The notes under the pieces were generated by a model. The model had not been told where the DNA came from. It saw nothing but the letters and a program-made list of their open reading frames with translations, and searched no databases. Positions 25,301-36,098 of a DNA stretch of 64,000 nt are shown here, one piece after another. The stretch is from Paracyclopina nana (lineage: Eukaryota; Arthropoda; Copepoda; Cyclopoida; Cyclopettidae), in assembly GCA_019096065.1 (NCBI GenBank), contig JAGUCH010000001.1, forward strand, positions 1,178,001-1,242,000. The letters run 5' to 3'. Every line of letters begins with the position of its first letter. Position 1 is the first letter of the stretch. The position numbers and the translations under genes are program-made.

Positions 25301-27748
25301 GAGTGAGGTGAGCCTCCCAGTTTCTGGTGGTTCAGCACCTGCTTTATCTTCTAATAGCAAGCACAAAATGGGCCTTGTCAGATACAGAAGCCTGAGGGAT
25401 CATAATGGCAGATATTATCTAGTTGTTAAGATCCACTAAAAAGCATAGCAGCCCTTCCAATAACTCCTTCCCTGTCACTGTATCCTTACTAAAGCTCCTT
25501 GACTGTGATAATTGCAAAATTCCTTGAAAAGCACCTGCACCAGATGATGCACAATATTTTATATCCTTCCAAGCTCTCTCACTCTCTATCTCTACTGAAT
25601 GTTGAATACTACTACATCATGTAAAATTCTATCCCTTTGTTGCTGCACACTTTGTACTTCACTCAAGACAGTTTGAGACATTGAGGACTTGTTGCCAAAT
25701 TGCTCAGTTGCTTTATGGGTAAGCCACAACCTTGTCTACTTCTTCTTACACACATGGCACACTTCTCTTCACTGTTTGATTAACACTTTTAAAAAGCACA
25801 ACAAACATTTCATTGTAAAGAATTTAAACTAACTGAACATGAATTGATGATGTGCATATAAAAAAGTTCTTGAATTCCCTCTTCCAGGTGGCCAAATTGA
25901 GGAATCAATTGACACTATCCAACAATCAACTGACAGAGTGTGATCAGATGAACTGCAAGCTCAGAGAGGACTTTGAACATGCTAAAGTAACTTTTCATAT
26001 TTCAAATACATTTTTGTGATTTGTTGACATTCTGTTTGATTTGAAGGCACTGCTAGAAAGTCATGTTGCTGAGCTAGAGCTGGCCAAGGCTCAAGAAGAG
26101 CAGAATTTGATCCAGTGGAATCAAATGCTTGCTGACAGAGACTCTCAAATTTTGGAGCTCCAAGACAAGTTGGACAGCTTGCTACAGCCTAGAATGAACT
26201 CTGCTAGGTCTAGAGAGGAACTTGAGGCCATTTCAGACAGTGAAGGAGGCCTCATTGCTGTCACCAAGCAACTCAAGCAATTATCTGCAGCTTTAATGGT
26301 ACATACAGCCTAAATATTGGTTTTTTATTGCACTGATAAATGTCATCTTTCAGGGATGTACCAATTGTCAAAATGAGCCATGCAAAGAACTAATTGATGC
26401 CATACAAGACCTGGAAACATTTTCCACAGTCATCTGTGGAGGATCTCAAAATCCCTCTTTCCGAAAATTCAATTCACTCAAAAGACTTGATCTTCTTCGC
26501 TGTGAAAGCGAAGAGCTTCTCAGCAAGTCCACCATAGGTATTTAAAATGGATTACTTTGCAATGGCAATGGTGATTATATTAGTTTATTTGCAGCCTTGA
26601 ATCTACTGGCCAGCTCTGGGAACTCCATTGAAGAAGTGGATGAAGATCAGCTGTCCTCAGTGAGCTCCTACCATTCTTCTGCAAGTAATAACCAAGAACT
26701 GGAAGACCACCAAATGGTCCTTGCCAGAAGTCTGGAGGAGCTCCAATACAAGCTCAATAGAATGGAGCAAGAGTTGATCATTGTGGGAGAGGAGAGCAAA
26801 GAACTACAAGAGAGACTTTGTCATAGGGAAGAAGATCTGAACCAGAAGGTAGTAGAAAAAAAATGTTTCCAGCCAAAGTCTTTGATGTTAAATTTTCTCC
26901 TTAGAACAAAGAGTTGAGAGAATTGGCTGGAGTAGTGGAACACATGAGGCTATTAAATGTCAGGACAGCAGAGCAGCTAGAAAAGCAGAAATTGAAGGCC
27001 AATTCATTCTTCACCAGGCTTGACCAAACTCAGGGCTTGGTCAGCCAATTGCATGACAAATGTGCCAACAAGGATCTACTCCTGAGGACTCTGGTGGACC
27101 TCATCCAGAACATGAATGGCATTTGTGTGGCCACTTTGGTGAGGTCCCTTAGAGAAATCACAGTGAAGCCCTCTTTTGTGAAGAAAGGTGGCATTGACTT
27201 CAATTTGGAGAGTCTTTGCCAATACCTGGAAGCCTCTGCCAATGCTCTGGTGAGGAAGAAGTCTTCTGAGGATCTTGATCAGGTAGAATCCCTTCACAGT
27301 CATAAATGCTTTTTTTTCAATGCACTTTCTTTAGGAATCTGTGTATTGCTTGCCTGAGCAGAAGCCCAAGAAGATCAACCCAACTCTGATGCCTCCACAG
27401 AATTTCAGAATCACCAGAAGAGTAGGCTCTGATAGCCTTTTGGTGGCCTGGATGCCACCCAATGACCCTGAAGTTTCAGGCTACTTGGTATGGATACATT
27501 TTAAATACAGAGATTATTTTGTAATTATTTTTTTGAAGGTCTATGTGAATGGTCAGTTGCACCAGAAGGTGAGAAGTGCTTCAAGAACCAAGGCCCTTTT
27601 GCATGGGCTCAATTTAAGAGTGGACTTTGAGTTGAGCATTCATTCCATTGGTTGCCATGGGGCCACAGTGTCCACCTCAGAAGTATCCAAATACAAGAGA
27701 GAAATGGTGCTCAAGCCACCCCCTGTGCCAGCTAAACTGAATAATTAA
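4344..27748 (+). CDS. Large coiled-coil protein with C-terminal fibronectin-III-like domain
   Basis: About 1,786 residues. Coding exons: 4344-4796, 15637-15768, 20784-20867, 21254-21316, 21910-22302, 22416-22541, 22619-24333, 24383-24595, 24656-25307, 25888-25986, 26047-26298, 26354-26537, 26595-26848, 26905-27282, 27335-27487, 27539-27748. All junctions are GT-AG with matching phase. Residues 1-151 are Ser/Pro-rich and basic, with a polyproline run and SK.PTP-type motifs, suggesting a disordered N-terminus. Residues about 155-1660 are mostly heptad-rich Leu/Glu/Lys coiled coil, broken by a Ser/Asp-rich patch (GSSSSGVSSDLSDSSDHESD). The final ~110 residues form a fibronectin-III-like fold (PPQNFRITRR...SLLVAWMPP). 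The role is unrecognised; a cytoskeletal, centrosomal or Golgi scaffold is inference from architecture only. The start was chosen as the first ATG of an open exon with a good donor. The intron at 25308-25887 and the other short introns hold nothing notable. Confidence 0.8.
5377..6050. repeat. Two adjacent copies of an inverted-repeat element
   Basis: Both share a core in which CCGATTGG(A/C)ACCAAATTTGG is mirrored by CCAAATTTGG-type sequence followed by an AATCGGCTGAG motif, with ends of the type AAGCAAGGCACCTTG. The first spans about 5377-5640, the second about 5690-6050. The same family is seen at 19073-19661 and, split, at 46806/59082. There is no coding capacity; consistent with a MITE family. 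Confidence 0.6.
6123..7617 (-). CDS. Glycosyltransferase-like type II membrane protein
   Basis: Two exons on the minus strand, 7617-7179 and 6688-6123, give 334 residues; the junction is phase 1 with GT-AG sites. Residues 7-23 form one hydrophobic segment after a short basic N-terminus (signal anchor), then a Cys-containing stem. The conserved block (YSFYGPLNSAYFNGI, LYPGYIMRLYYD, LCDLFC, FGMVWRFAPMADPLV, RDLDSRIGTRE, YHIMRDNPYH) is the pattern I associate with a family of uncharacterised arthropod and invertebrate glycosyltransferase-like proteins. A Golgi luminal transferase role is inference; donor and acceptor are unknown. The whole gene lies within an intron of the coiled-coil gene, on the opposite strand. 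The start ATG opens directly into the signal anchor. Confidence 0.75.
8310..8480. repeat. Low-complexity AATTTCGAA / GATTTTC repeat
   Basis: Degenerate short units (TTTCGAATTT, GATTTTCGA, TTTTCAAATTT) recur about a dozen times. There is no inverted-repeat boundary. Simple-sequence expansion within the large intron. Confidence 0.5.
14726..15548. mobile_element. CCCAACCAGAAATT-family MITE complex with nested insertions
   Basis: The ends are inverted repeats: CCCCAACCAGAAATTTTCCC on the left, complementary to the right end finishing TTTCTGGTTGGGG, with matching inner blocks (GTTATTGTAACATTTTAGCACTCCTTTGTT and its complement, shortened here to key parts). Inside are a palindromic element (14917-15205) and a further internal inverted pair around TTTCACTGAGGG/CCCTCAGTGAAA. 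No coding capacity. A fragment of the other terminus type (CATGAGGGCTCAGAATTTCTGG) follows at 15549-15571. Confidence 0.65.
14917..15205. mobile_element. Palindromic AACCAAAACTGA-rich MITE nested in the previous element
   Basis: The left end CGCATTTTAGTTTAACCAAA is complementary to the right end (TTTGGTTAAACTAAAATGCG). The interior is made almost wholly of alternating TAGTTTAACC and GGTTAAACTA motifs, so the single strand could fold into a long multi-step hairpin. A related element lies at 46976-47120. Confidence 0.65.
15769..20783. other. 5-kb second intron of the coiled-coil gene
   Basis: Apart from the inverted-repeat element at 19073-19661, I see no gene, RNA or structured repeat. A 105-codon open frame at 17569-17886 lacks any recognisable domain. 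Confidence 0.5.
19073..19661. mobile_element. Inverted-repeat element with internal 178-bp tandem duplication
   Basis: The ends are TAGCCCGTTCTCATAT and its complement ATATGAGAACGGGCTA. The right half is present twice in tandem (about 19302-19479 and 19480-19657), each unit carrying CGGCCTCCAGTT, CAACCAAATTTGGCACACAG and AATCGGCTCAGTCATTGCTG. Same family as 5377-6050 and 46806/59082. No coding capacity. Confidence 0.7.
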
Positions 27749-27824
27749 CCCTCTAGTCATTCTTGTAAACTACTGAATTGTGTATCTTACTGTAGTACTA
27801 TAACAGCAGCAACAAAATACGTAA

Positions 27825-27841
27825 AATAAATGCTATTTATT
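27825..27841. terminator. Back-to-back polyadenylation signals of two convergent genes
   Basis: AATAAA at 27825-27830 on the plus strand lies 77 nt after the stop of the coiled-coil gene. TTTATT at 27836-27841 is AATAAA on the minus strand, 8 nt after the stop of the Ig receptor gene. Both 3' ends must therefore sit within roughly 100 bp of one another, and the transcripts very probably overlap. Confidence 0.55.
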
Positions 27842-27848
27842 AGCATTG

Positions 27849-30800
27849 TTACACATCAGCTCTATCTCTTGCTCTAGGGTAGTACATGGATTCCCCACCA
27901 GGCAGAGAACTTGTGCTGGACCTCAATTTAGCCTGAAATTTGCTCTGATCAGAGTCCTTGCTACCTTGCTGCTGCTGAAGAATGAGATTTTCAGTGTAAT
28001 TGGCCAGTGCTTCGGAAATGTCCACATTTTGAGGGGTTTTCCGAGCCACTGTGGTGCTAGTAAAGGCTGAAGGCTGCTGGTGACTTCTTAGAGCAAATTG
28101 TGACCTTGGTGGTAGAGGATAAGTGGGCTCAGGTCTCCTCACTGTGGATACTGTAGGCAGTATGCTCTCTTTTGAGGCGTATTTGGGGTCTTTGGGGTGC
28201 CTGGGCATTGTCACTAAAGATGGGTTGAAAGTGGGAATGCCTAAGGGCTGCTCCTTTGGCAAAGGTCTCGAGTCTATCAACTTTGGTGGAGCTGGCAGCC
28301 TCTCAGCCTGAAAAATAAATAAGTCTCAAGATCTGCCATAAAAAAATTTGTGGTATATGGCTTACTACATAGTTTTCATTGGGGTAGATCCTGAAGTTGG
28401 TATCCCTTTCAAAGGCTGGGCCTTTTTTCTTAAAGCAGCACTTTTGGGCTCTGTACGAGTAGGCCACACAGAATATAATCAGCAAAACCAAGCTAATGGC
28501 TGTGGCTATGACCCCCACAATCGCAGCCATTGGTACAGGATCAGAAACCTGAAAAGCAGAAATGTTCTATCAGGTACCATTAAACACATAAGTGGCTATC
28601 AAGTGGTTTGTAATAGTAGTGTTGTGGTGGTGAAATGCTTCTTTGGTAATATATTTACTAAAAAAGCTCAAAAATAATAATACAGTAATAGAATGGCTTG
28701 ACATAGACACTGCTGTGGTAAAAAACTGCTCTAGTGAAATACTGATTCGGTAAAATACTGAATAGGTAAAGTACTGATTCGGTAAAATACTGAATAGGTT
28801 AAGTACTGATTCGGTAAAATACTGAATAGGTTAAGTACTGATTCGGTAAAATACTGATTCGATAAAATACAAGAACTTAAATGGTTTTTCAGCCATTTTG
28901 GTCTGCACTTGCCATGATATCCTTTTATATAGGATGTAAATGAATATAATACTAACCCTGACGTCAATGCCATATTTTGTGTCACCTCTTCCATTCGAAA
29001 TAGTGACAGAGTAGATACGAGAGTCAGCAGAGATCATATCATAGATGGTTAACGTTGCCAGATAGCAATCCTTCCGGTTGGGATCCGGTTGCACTTGGGA
29101 AGCCTTGAAGCGGCCATTTTGAATTTTTCCTATGGAAGCAAAATTAGGTCGTCACAACTATTGGCCCAAATCATGATATATAATTGCGGGTTTTTTTTTG
29201 CGGCAATTAAGTTATTACCTTCCAAAAGCTGCACACTCCCCCAATCCCAAGCAAGCGAAGTTGGCTTTGGATCGGAGCAAAAGTTGACTTTGACTTCTGC
29301 GTCAGTGTGACGCGAAAACCACTGAGTGGCCTCCGTTTTGAACAGAAGGACTTGAGGCCGGCCCGTGACCTCAATGCTAATGGGCTCACTTTGCTCGCGC
29401 CTCTCTCGCCCCTTGATAACATTCGAGGCCACACATGCCCACCTGCCCTCATATTCATAGGTGACATTTTTCAGCCTCAAAGATTTGCCCTGGCCACGTG
29501 CGTAAATTCGGCCCTGGCCTTGGCCAAAGTCATCTGGCAATTTCTGTAGCCATTCGTATTTGGGTGGCGGATTTGCGTCGGCCTCGCATTTGAAATCAGC
29601 TGACCGGCCCACTTCGAGGTCGACCAAACGCGTGGGTTGCGTAATCACTTTGCGAGGTGGGTAGAGCACTTCAAAGGTGAGTGACAGCTCGTCACTTGAC
29701 CCCACTGAATTTTTGGCCATGCAGTAATACGTCCCGCCGTCGCCTTCTCGCACAGGCTTAAAATCGAGAACTTCATCCAGCCTGGAAAATGTGGATTTAG
29801 TGAAACTTCTAAAAAAAAATGATTTTTTTTTTATATACTTAAATAGGGTGAAAACTCAACTTTTCATGTTTTGTTCACTTGAAATTTGTCTTTTTAAAAA
29901 TAAAGCAGACCATCGCGAGCTCGGGAAAGTAAAGCGCCAGGAGATTTTTTTTACCAGGTAAAAACTCTCCGTTTTTAAAGGCCACGATGATTTTTTATAA
30001 ATAGGTTGAAAACTCAACTTTTCATATTTTGTTCACACTTGAAATTTGTCTTTTTAAAAATAAAGCAGACCATCACGAGCTCTGGAAAGTAAAGCGCCGG
30101 GAGTTTTTTTTACAAGGTAACAAATCTTAGTTTTTTAAGGCCACGATTTTTTTTATATAAATAGGCTGAAAACTCAACTTTTCATATTTTGTTCACACTT
30201 GAAATTTGTCTTTTTAAAAATAAAGCAGACCATCGCGAGCTCTGGAAAGTAAAGCACCTGGAGGTTTTTTTACAAGGTAAAAACTCTCCGTTTTAAATGG
30301 CCACGTTTTGCGCTACCGCACTAAACATAAATAGATATTACTTGAGAATGGACTCTCCGCCAGCTTTCCGCCAAAACACCTGAGGCTTCGGGTTGGCATC
30401 AGCAATGCATTTGAGCTCAATATTGTCAATGTCAGCCTCGAATTCGTGGCCTCCATGCTCACGCACCAATTGGACCACGGGCGCGTATAAAATGTCCAAA
30501 ATGGCGGCCTGCTCCAGCGACCTTCGAGAGTAAGCCTCGTGGAAGGCCGCACATTTCAACCTTTTGTTGTGGTGAGCCTTTGTAAGCGTGATTTCAATGA
30601 CTGAGACGGCGTTCCACTTCCGATCGTCGCCAATTTCCGTCTCGTTTTTCTGGCTACTCCCTTGAAGCTCTTCATCGTCGAGAAACCACTTGAGACCTGC
30701 GGGGGGATTTCCGCCGCGAGATTCGCATCTTAAACGAGCCACATCCCCATCTGTCACTTGTAGCTTTGTCTGTACATTTAAAAAAAAGTTTTTACACCAT

Positions 30801-32309
30801 GCCCTTTTACTCTCTTTGAATTATTGGCTTTAAAGTGTAAGCTATGGCCCAAATATTGCAGTTTGCCCTAGAATTGCCTTTTGCCCTGAAATTGAATTTT
30901 GCCCTTAAATTGAATTTTGCCCTTAAATTGAATTTTGCCCATAAATTGAAATTTGCCCTTAAATTGAATTTTGCCCTTAAATTGAATTTTGCCCTGAAAT
31001 TGAATTTTGCCCTGAAATTGAATTTTGCCCTGAAATCGAATTTGGCCCTGAAATCGAATTTTGCCCTTAAATTGAATTTTGCCCCTAAATCGAATTTTGC
31101 CCTTAAATTGCAATTTTGCCCTTAAATGGCAATTTTGCCCTTAAATTGAATTTTGCCCTAAAATAGAATATTGCCCTTAAATATAATTTTGCCCTAAAGT
31201 TGAATTTAGCCCTCAAGTTGAATTTAGCCCTCAAGTTGAATTTAGCCCTCAAGTTGAATTTTGCCCTAAAGTTGAGTTTTGCCCTAAACTTTAATTTTGC
31301 CCTCAATTCGAATTTTGCCCTAAAATCAAATTTTGCCCTAAAATTGTATCTTGCCCTAAAATTGCACTTTGCCCCACAATTGCATTTTTAGGGTAAGAGT
31401 CGATGAAGTTAAGCTATTTAATAAAAAGCAGCTTACGTTTAGGTCGTCAGCCAAGAATTGGCCGTTGAAGTAGATTCTCGGCGCCATTGGTGGAATTCTG
31501 ACAATGATTCTCGCTGGTTTGGACGAAAGTGCGTCATCCGCATCGAAAGACGAGGGCGAGACTTGACATACCCATTCGGCTGAAGTGAGGAGAAAAATCT
31601 CGTCAATTCAAAGCATGATGAATACGATTCGGCTGAAAAAGCAGCAGCAGCAGCAGCGACCTACCTCCACGCTAAGTGAATTATGAAATTCCAGCTAATT
31701 CGATTTTGAAACTGGTTCAACCGTGAACAATTCCTAGATGAACATCTTATGCTATTTTTAAAGGCGCTGCCGCTTTTCAAGGATATGCAAAGTTGACGCA
31801 AAAAGAAGTGAAAAAAAAAAAAAAAAACGATTCAATGCCATTCTCAACGAGATTTAATTTCGCAGAAATATTTACCACAAAAGTTTGGAAAAAACAAACA
31901 AAAAATAGCAGAAACATGAAACCATAAATCAAACCACGTGAGTTGATAAATGGCCAAAAAGTGATATCAATATAGCTTGGCAAATGACAGCAGCATTTTT
32001 CAGCAAAAAAAAAATTGAAAAAATGGACTTTTTACCATTGTCAAAATTGATGTCGGCTCGTAGCACTCGTAAGCTGCAATCGCCTTGCTCGCGATTTCCA
32101 CTCCACTCGTATTTTCCCGCCTGCATTCGAATGGGCAAGCCATCTTTTTGCCAGTGGCAAATGGAATCGCGATCTTTGCCGAAAATCCTGCAGGCCAAAA
32201 TGCCCACTTCTCCAGGGTTGACTTCGAGATTAGCCGGTTCGGTGTCGAAGCTCTGCTTGGCCAAACTCGGGGCAAAAAGGCCAAAAGTCAGTAAAAATGC
32301 GAAATTCAT
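27849..32309 (-). CDS. Multi-Ig transmembrane adhesion receptor, nephrin/Kirre-like
   Basis: Seven coding exons on the minus strand: 32309-32036, 31579-31437, 30769-30342, 29781-29219, 29129-28957, 28548-28366, 28307-27849; phases match at every junction. About 740 residues: signal peptide (MNFAFLLTFGLFAPSLA), then four or five Ig-type domains to about residue 527. Seen in them are W-K-DG and D-G-x-Y-x-C-type strands (ILACRIF...CHWQKDG, GGTYYCMAKN, LRCESRGGNPPAGLKW, KCEADANPPPKYEWLQ, GRWACVASN). A single membrane helix follows at about 534-556, next to a Cys/basic stop-transfer (KCCFKKKG), and then a Pro/Ser-rich tail of about 175 residues. The order and the first-domain pattern resemble the irre-recognition-module receptors (Kirre, Syg-2, nephrin) of invertebrates. 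Cell-surface adhesion is inferred; the precise orthologue is not assigned. Confidence 0.8.
28744..28869. repeat. 32-bp tandem repeat in an intron
   Basis: About 3.5 units of GATTCGGTAAAATACTGAAT followed by AGGTTAAGTACT, nearly identical, in the intron between the fifth and sixth exons of the Ig receptor gene. Confidence 0.8.
29840..30310. repeat. Three tandem units of about 160 bp in an intron
   Basis: Each unit carries AAATAGG(G/T/C)TGAAAACTCAAC, AAATTTGTCTTTTTAAAAAT, AAAGCAGACCATC(G/A)CGAGCTC and a GGCCACGAT end. Divergence between units is a few percent by eye. Located in the Ig receptor intron between exons 3 and 4. Confidence 0.8.
30845..31390. repeat. 18-bp minisatellite (TTGCCCTNAAATTGAATT) in an intron
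   Basis: About 30 units of an 18-bp motif with drift (AAATTGAATTTTGCCCTT and variants). Because 18 is a multiple of three and the unit lacks stops, long repetitive open frames appear on both strands; I read these as artefacts of the repeat. It lies in the intron between the second and third exons of the Ig receptor gene. Confidence 0.85.
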
Positions 32310-32845
32310 CTCTTTTTGCTTCACATGGTTTTTTATCACTTTTTTCCTCCCTTGGCTCCACCCCAGCAAATTCACAGGAAAACCATTATTATTTTTCTAT
32401 TCGGGAAATGTGAACGCTTTCATTGTCAAAACGAGACTGAGGCTCTGTTGCGCCCCGCAATATGCTTTACAAAATACTGTATTTCATGCCATGGCATGTT
32501 GACGAATTTTCGCTTCAACGACCCGAACGCGCGCGCGTAACATTAAAAGATCAATTAAAAGGGCATAAAATACATAAAAAAGGGCGATTTGCACATATCA
32601 ATTGCAAAAAGGCAGTCGTGTGCAAAAACGATGCCCGATGACGCAACTTTAAAAAATAAATGGGTAGGGATTGAAAACGCGCCCGCTTCATTTGTTATGT
32701 GTGGTCGGCGGAGCGTAGCGGAGGTGTAGCGGCGGCGGTCGAGCCTTTACTAATATGGTGACGGAGCCGGGGTTAAATCACGACACACATCAGTAATATC
32801 TGTCGCACTATGTATTGTAGCAGGTGCAATGGAAAAAGCTCAACG

Positions 32846-33288
32846 CCCAACCAGAAATTCGGAGCCCTCTTACGCCAAAAAAACCTCAGTGAAACTTTAT
32901 TAGAATTTATCAACATAGAGGTTATGTCGTTATGTAATATTAACTGCCTTAGAAAAAGCAAAAGAACACTCCAATTTTCCGTGTCATCTTCGCTATTTTT
33001 TACCCTTCCTAACCAGAAATTCTAAGCCCTCTTACGCCAAAAAAACTCGGTGAAACTTTTATAGAATTTTATAGAATTTATCAACATAGAGTCATAGAGG
33101 TTGTCATTACGTAAAATTAATTGCCTTCGATAAAGTATAATTACAAACACCATTTTTTTTTGTGTGTCACCTTTTTAATTTTTTTTAGAAATAGGGTACA
33201 GCAGCTTAGATTTTTTTAACATTGGTGGTGGGGCAGTTAATAACACGTTACAATAACTTCAGAACACTTGGGAAAAATTCTGGTTGGG
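32846..33288. mobile_element. CCCAACCAGAAATT-family MITE, two partial copies
   Basis: Left ends CCCAACCAGAAATTCGGAGC (32846) and AACCAGAAATTCTAAGCCCT (about 33009), each followed by CTCTTACGCCAAAAAAAC and GTGAAACTTT. The right end GGGAAAAATTCTGGTTGGG closes at 33288. Looks like one copy inserted into or fused with another. Confidence 0.65.
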
Positions 33289-34559
33289 ATAGCTATCGAT
33301 AGGTGGCAAGGCAGCTACTTAAAACTGATTTGGGTAAAAGAAGGAGTAATAACGCGTTGCAATCAACTTTTAGGGAAATTCTGGTCGGGTAGCGCCACGA
33401 TTCTGACCAAGAAAATGATATTCGTCAAACCACCGGAACAAATGCGCCCGCGCGCTTTATGGACAAAATGCTTATTTAGGCCTCAAATGAATTTCTCAAT
33501 CGTGCATAATTTTTTACGGGTCGTTAACGTAAGCATTCCCTTTTAAATCACTAAGCATAGGGTCAACTTAAAAACCGGTTTTCCGAAAAATAGATCTATA
33601 AAAAAGCTGTTGTCATGGCTGTTCTAGGGAAAGGTAACGCAACCAATTCCCTTCTATCACGCAACCTCTTAAAAAATTTCAAATGTCGCGCAGTAGTGTC
33701 TTATTGCAGCAACACAAAAGCGCCTTAACGATCCAAAAATTATAGGATTATTCAGCCCAATTTCTCAAGGATTTGTGCTGGTCTGTTGAAGTATTCAAGG
33801 AACTTAAAAAACATAGAAATGACGGGGCAAAAGTCTTGGGCCCTATTTCAGCAATTAGATTTACAATTCTGGCATTATTCGAAAAATAAACAATTAACAA
33901 CCCCGAAACATGTCACATAAATTAGCTTTACAAGCTTTTGTGTAAGAAATAAAAAATTAGCTTTTATTACAAAACCTGATACAAAAATTCAGTTAAAATA
34001 GCGATGAAGGAGGAACTAATCCAGCGAGTATCAAAATCTAGTCAGCATAACAAATGATCAAGCTGAATCTAGGTTCGATCTCGCTAAACTGGGTTCCAAA
34101 TTGAGCAGCAAAAATACTATCAAAGAAGCAAAGATGGCGAGTATCAGATCTAGTCAGTCACCCAAGTAACAAAAACACTCACTAAAAGTAATACCCGCCC
34201 TCTTCAATTTCGAGGAAAAATGCTTAAAAAAACAAAAAGAGTTCGAATAACGGCTTAACTTTGCAGGTAACTCGGACTGTGATACGTTAATAAAAAGGGC
34301 GCCATGTCACAAGCCCGAATCGCCTACAAAAGGAAGCCTCGCTCAACCAGTCTTGCAGTGGAGGTCATTGCCAACAGCGGAAGATGAAGTGCACCCGGTG
34401 AAAGCGAAATCGGCCATTTTACACCTGAGCGTGCTCCACCTTCCGCGATTCACAAACTTGATCTTGCTTTGCTTAAGATTCCGCTCTCCTTTTTATAGCG
34501 AGAGAACTGACTGAGAAAACGACGCTGAGTCAACTGACCCACGCCAACTTTGACCGGCT

Positions 34560-34680
34560 AAAAATAGGCGGGCGCGTCACGCTACGCGCCGCAGCAGGAG
34601 AGCCGATGCGCGCGGGCGCGCGCTTGACCTGAACGCAGCTCGGCGCGCGCGCGCGGGTCAGCTCAAAGGTGCAGCTGTGG
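34560..34680. other. CpG-rich patch in AT-rich DNA
   Basis: Dense GCGCGC runs (for example GCGCGCGGGCGCGCGC-type sequence) stand out from AT-rich surroundings. It could mark a promoter of one of the divergent flanking genes, or be a decayed GC-rich repeat. No gene is visible inside. Confidence 0.4.
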
Positions 34681-35572
34681 GTCAGAATTCAAAGTGAGGG
34701 TGGATTTTATTAAATTCCTATTATTTTTAGGGGGAATTGTTTGGAAGTGTAAAGGCCATAATTTCTTAGTTTTTGAGTAGAAGCAAGAAAGGGTAAAAAG
34801 GGGTCACGTGACCTTGACCTTGTTGGGAAATGACATTTGGGAAGCTTATCACGCTTTCGAATCATGGGGTGGTGGACGCCAAAGACAGGTTGCTAGCCGA
34901 AAACTGAATTGACTCTATTTGGGCTCTAAAGTTGAAACTGACTAAGGCGTGCCAAATTTCCCATATCCCATCGATTTCCCGAGTTGGGGTAGGCAGTGCA
35001 GCATTTAGACGCAAATTTTCAGTTTTTGCCATTATCCAGCTTCAGCTTTAGCTGCATTTCTGATTAGTGGGTGTCCGCTCAAAATTCTAAATGTAGTAGT
35101 ACAACTCTTCTTCTCCTTTTGTTGTTGTTGTTATTGCACTTCTGCGCGCCAAAACTGCGCGCGCTATTCATATTTTTGCGCGATTTGCAGCTGCAGCCCA
35201 TTTGCGTCTTCCTACGACATTTGACAATTGTCCACCACATTTCTAGATGAGCTGCAACATTCCAAATTATATTTGTTTCGTTTTGGAGCTGTCAATATGT
35301 TTTTTTCCCATTTTGCTTTGGTATGAATGAAAGTTCTACGCTAAAAGGCTTACGCATGCTCAGAAGGCTTGCCCCTCCTTACTACACTGTTTTGCGGCTA
35401 GAGGCCTGGCTGAATAAAGGAATGCAATCCAATGAACTCTTGCCAAGATTGCACTAATACAGCCCTTAAAAAGCTTGCATTTTTCTGCTTATGAGTCTCA
35501 TGACGTCTAAATGCAATGCTGTTGCAGAATTTACCGTGCGCGGTTCAAATCTGAAAAAATATTTTCAAAATT

Positions 35573-36098
35573 CCAAATTGATTACAATCAGAGCATCTCT
35601 TAAATTATTCTGAAAAATATATATTACTTGATGGACGTTTCTACATTAGTTGAATTTATGTCTAATTAAAATGTTTTGTCTTTATGCTGTGTTCACCTAC
35701 CAAGGAAATTTTTTCCTTCCGTTAAATTGCGTTTTACTTAAGCTTCCTATTTCAGAACTGATAATTTTTACTCACTTTTCATAGCTTTAATCAGACCACT
35801 TTTCCGACCTCTTTTGGTCATATGAGCTAGAAGTGTTTTGATTAATCAGAAGTACGAAAACTTAAGCATTTTGTTTAAGGCTGTCGTAAGATTTTAAGGA
35901 AACGAGGCATAGATGAACACCCTATTAGTGGCTTCCTAAAAATTTCACGGAATTTTGAAAAAAAACTCGAAACCTTTTTTTTAAACAAATTCAAAATTGA
36001 TTAGAATATCTACTTTAAATCTCCTTAAAATCTAATATTTGATGGATGATTCTAGATTTATTTGAATTAATGCCTAATTAAAAAGTGGTTTGTCTTTA
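35573..36098. repeat. Diverged 110-bp direct repeat
   Basis: 35573-35685 and 35990-36098 share CAAATTGATTA, TTGATGGA(C/T)G, TTCTA(C/G)ATT and CTAATTAAAA(T/A)G...TTTGTCTTTA in the same order. An old local duplication or two relics of one dispersed repeat. Confidence 0.5.

Noticed and set aside
30844..31391. Repetitive proteins on both strands
   Set aside because: Explained by an 18-bp minisatellite without stop codons inside an intron; no start context, signal or splice structure of their own.
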